Assembly (NCBI RefSeq): GCF_014652335.1
Contig: NZ_BMYP01000013.1
Span: 1 to 54,365 of the forward strand
DNA from: Vogesella fluminis
GTDB lineage: Bacteria > Pseudomonadota > Gammaproteobacteria > Burkholderiales > Chromobacteriaceae
Length of the DNA stretch: 54,365 nucleotides
Direction of reading: 5' to 3'
The notes below the pieces were generated by a model. It did no database searches and had not been told where the DNA came from. It saw only the letters and a list, made by a program, of their open reading frames with translations. This document shows positions 54,321-54,365 of this stretch, piece after piece. Numbering within the stretch: position 1 is the first letter of the stretch; each line of letters starts with the position of its first letter. Both the position numbers and the translations under genes were made by a program.

Positions 54321-54365
54321 CCGCACCACCAGCCGGCGCGGCAGCAACCGTTGCGGGGAAAATTG

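Overview
The window is about 54 kb of GC-rich chromosome from a betaproteobacterium, most likely of the order Neisseriales near Chromobacterium or Vogesella. This is inferred from gene content and order (lptA-lptB-rpoN-hpf-ptsN-hprK-rapZ; exbB-exbD-lpxK-trm112-kdsB-adk; rne divergent from rluC). No 16S gene is present to confirm it. Almost everything is core housekeeping DNA. There is no prophage, intact insertion sequence, CRISPR array or rRNA operon.

Layout. 1-3213: a tRNA-Asn with its terminator, then rne, both on the minus strand. 3727-9666 (plus): rluC, a HAD phosphatase, a Rieske protein, an SppA-type S49 peptidase, motD, rutE, pyrD and a SlyB-like lipoprotein. 9977-12496 (minus): a small Rossmann protein, rbsK, a small acidic protein and radC. 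12649-14346 (plus): coaBC and dut. 14579-16357: an AraC regulator divergent from an EamA exporter. 16584-19808 (minus): modABC-modE with a clear ModE operator. 19831-21801 (minus): a KefB-type antiporter. 21901-29427 (plus): kdsD, kdsC, lptC, lptA, lptB, rpoN, hpf, ptsN, hprK and rapZ, which links Kdo/LPS export to nitrogen-PTS control. 29434-33296 (plus): a NusG-II protein, a Gx transporter, ubiX, fused nnrE/nnrD and an EamA exporter. 33375-36500 (plus): a histidine kinase with a REC-DUF3369-HD-GYP regulator. 36570-40247 (minus): adk, kdsB, trm112, lpxK, exbD and exbB. 40611-54320 (plus): xseA, a DUF4442 protein, gpmI, an EnvC-like factor, ctpA, argA, yggX, ppk1, a DUF456 protein, ettA and a YSC84-type lipoprotein.

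How the genes relate. Several sets serve the cell envelope. KdsD, KdsC, KdsB and LpxK make Kdo and lipid A, LptC/A/B export LPS, and EnvC and CtpA act on the cell wall or periplasm. RpoN, Hpf, PtsN, HprK and RapZ form the usual regulatory block. The mod genes are a self-regulated molybdate uptake unit.

The most unusual signal is not a gene. The 13-mer TGCGGCCAACCTT occurs 11 times exactly on the two strands, with at least a dozen one-mismatch copies. It lies inside genes and between them, and twice as inverted pairs that form the terminators after coaBC and dut. That is the pattern of a DNA uptake sequence, and this word does not match the Neisseriaceae dialects I know. A second family is a pair of ~141 bp palindromic MITE-like elements (14438-14579 and 53231-53371). 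Each abuts a stop codon.
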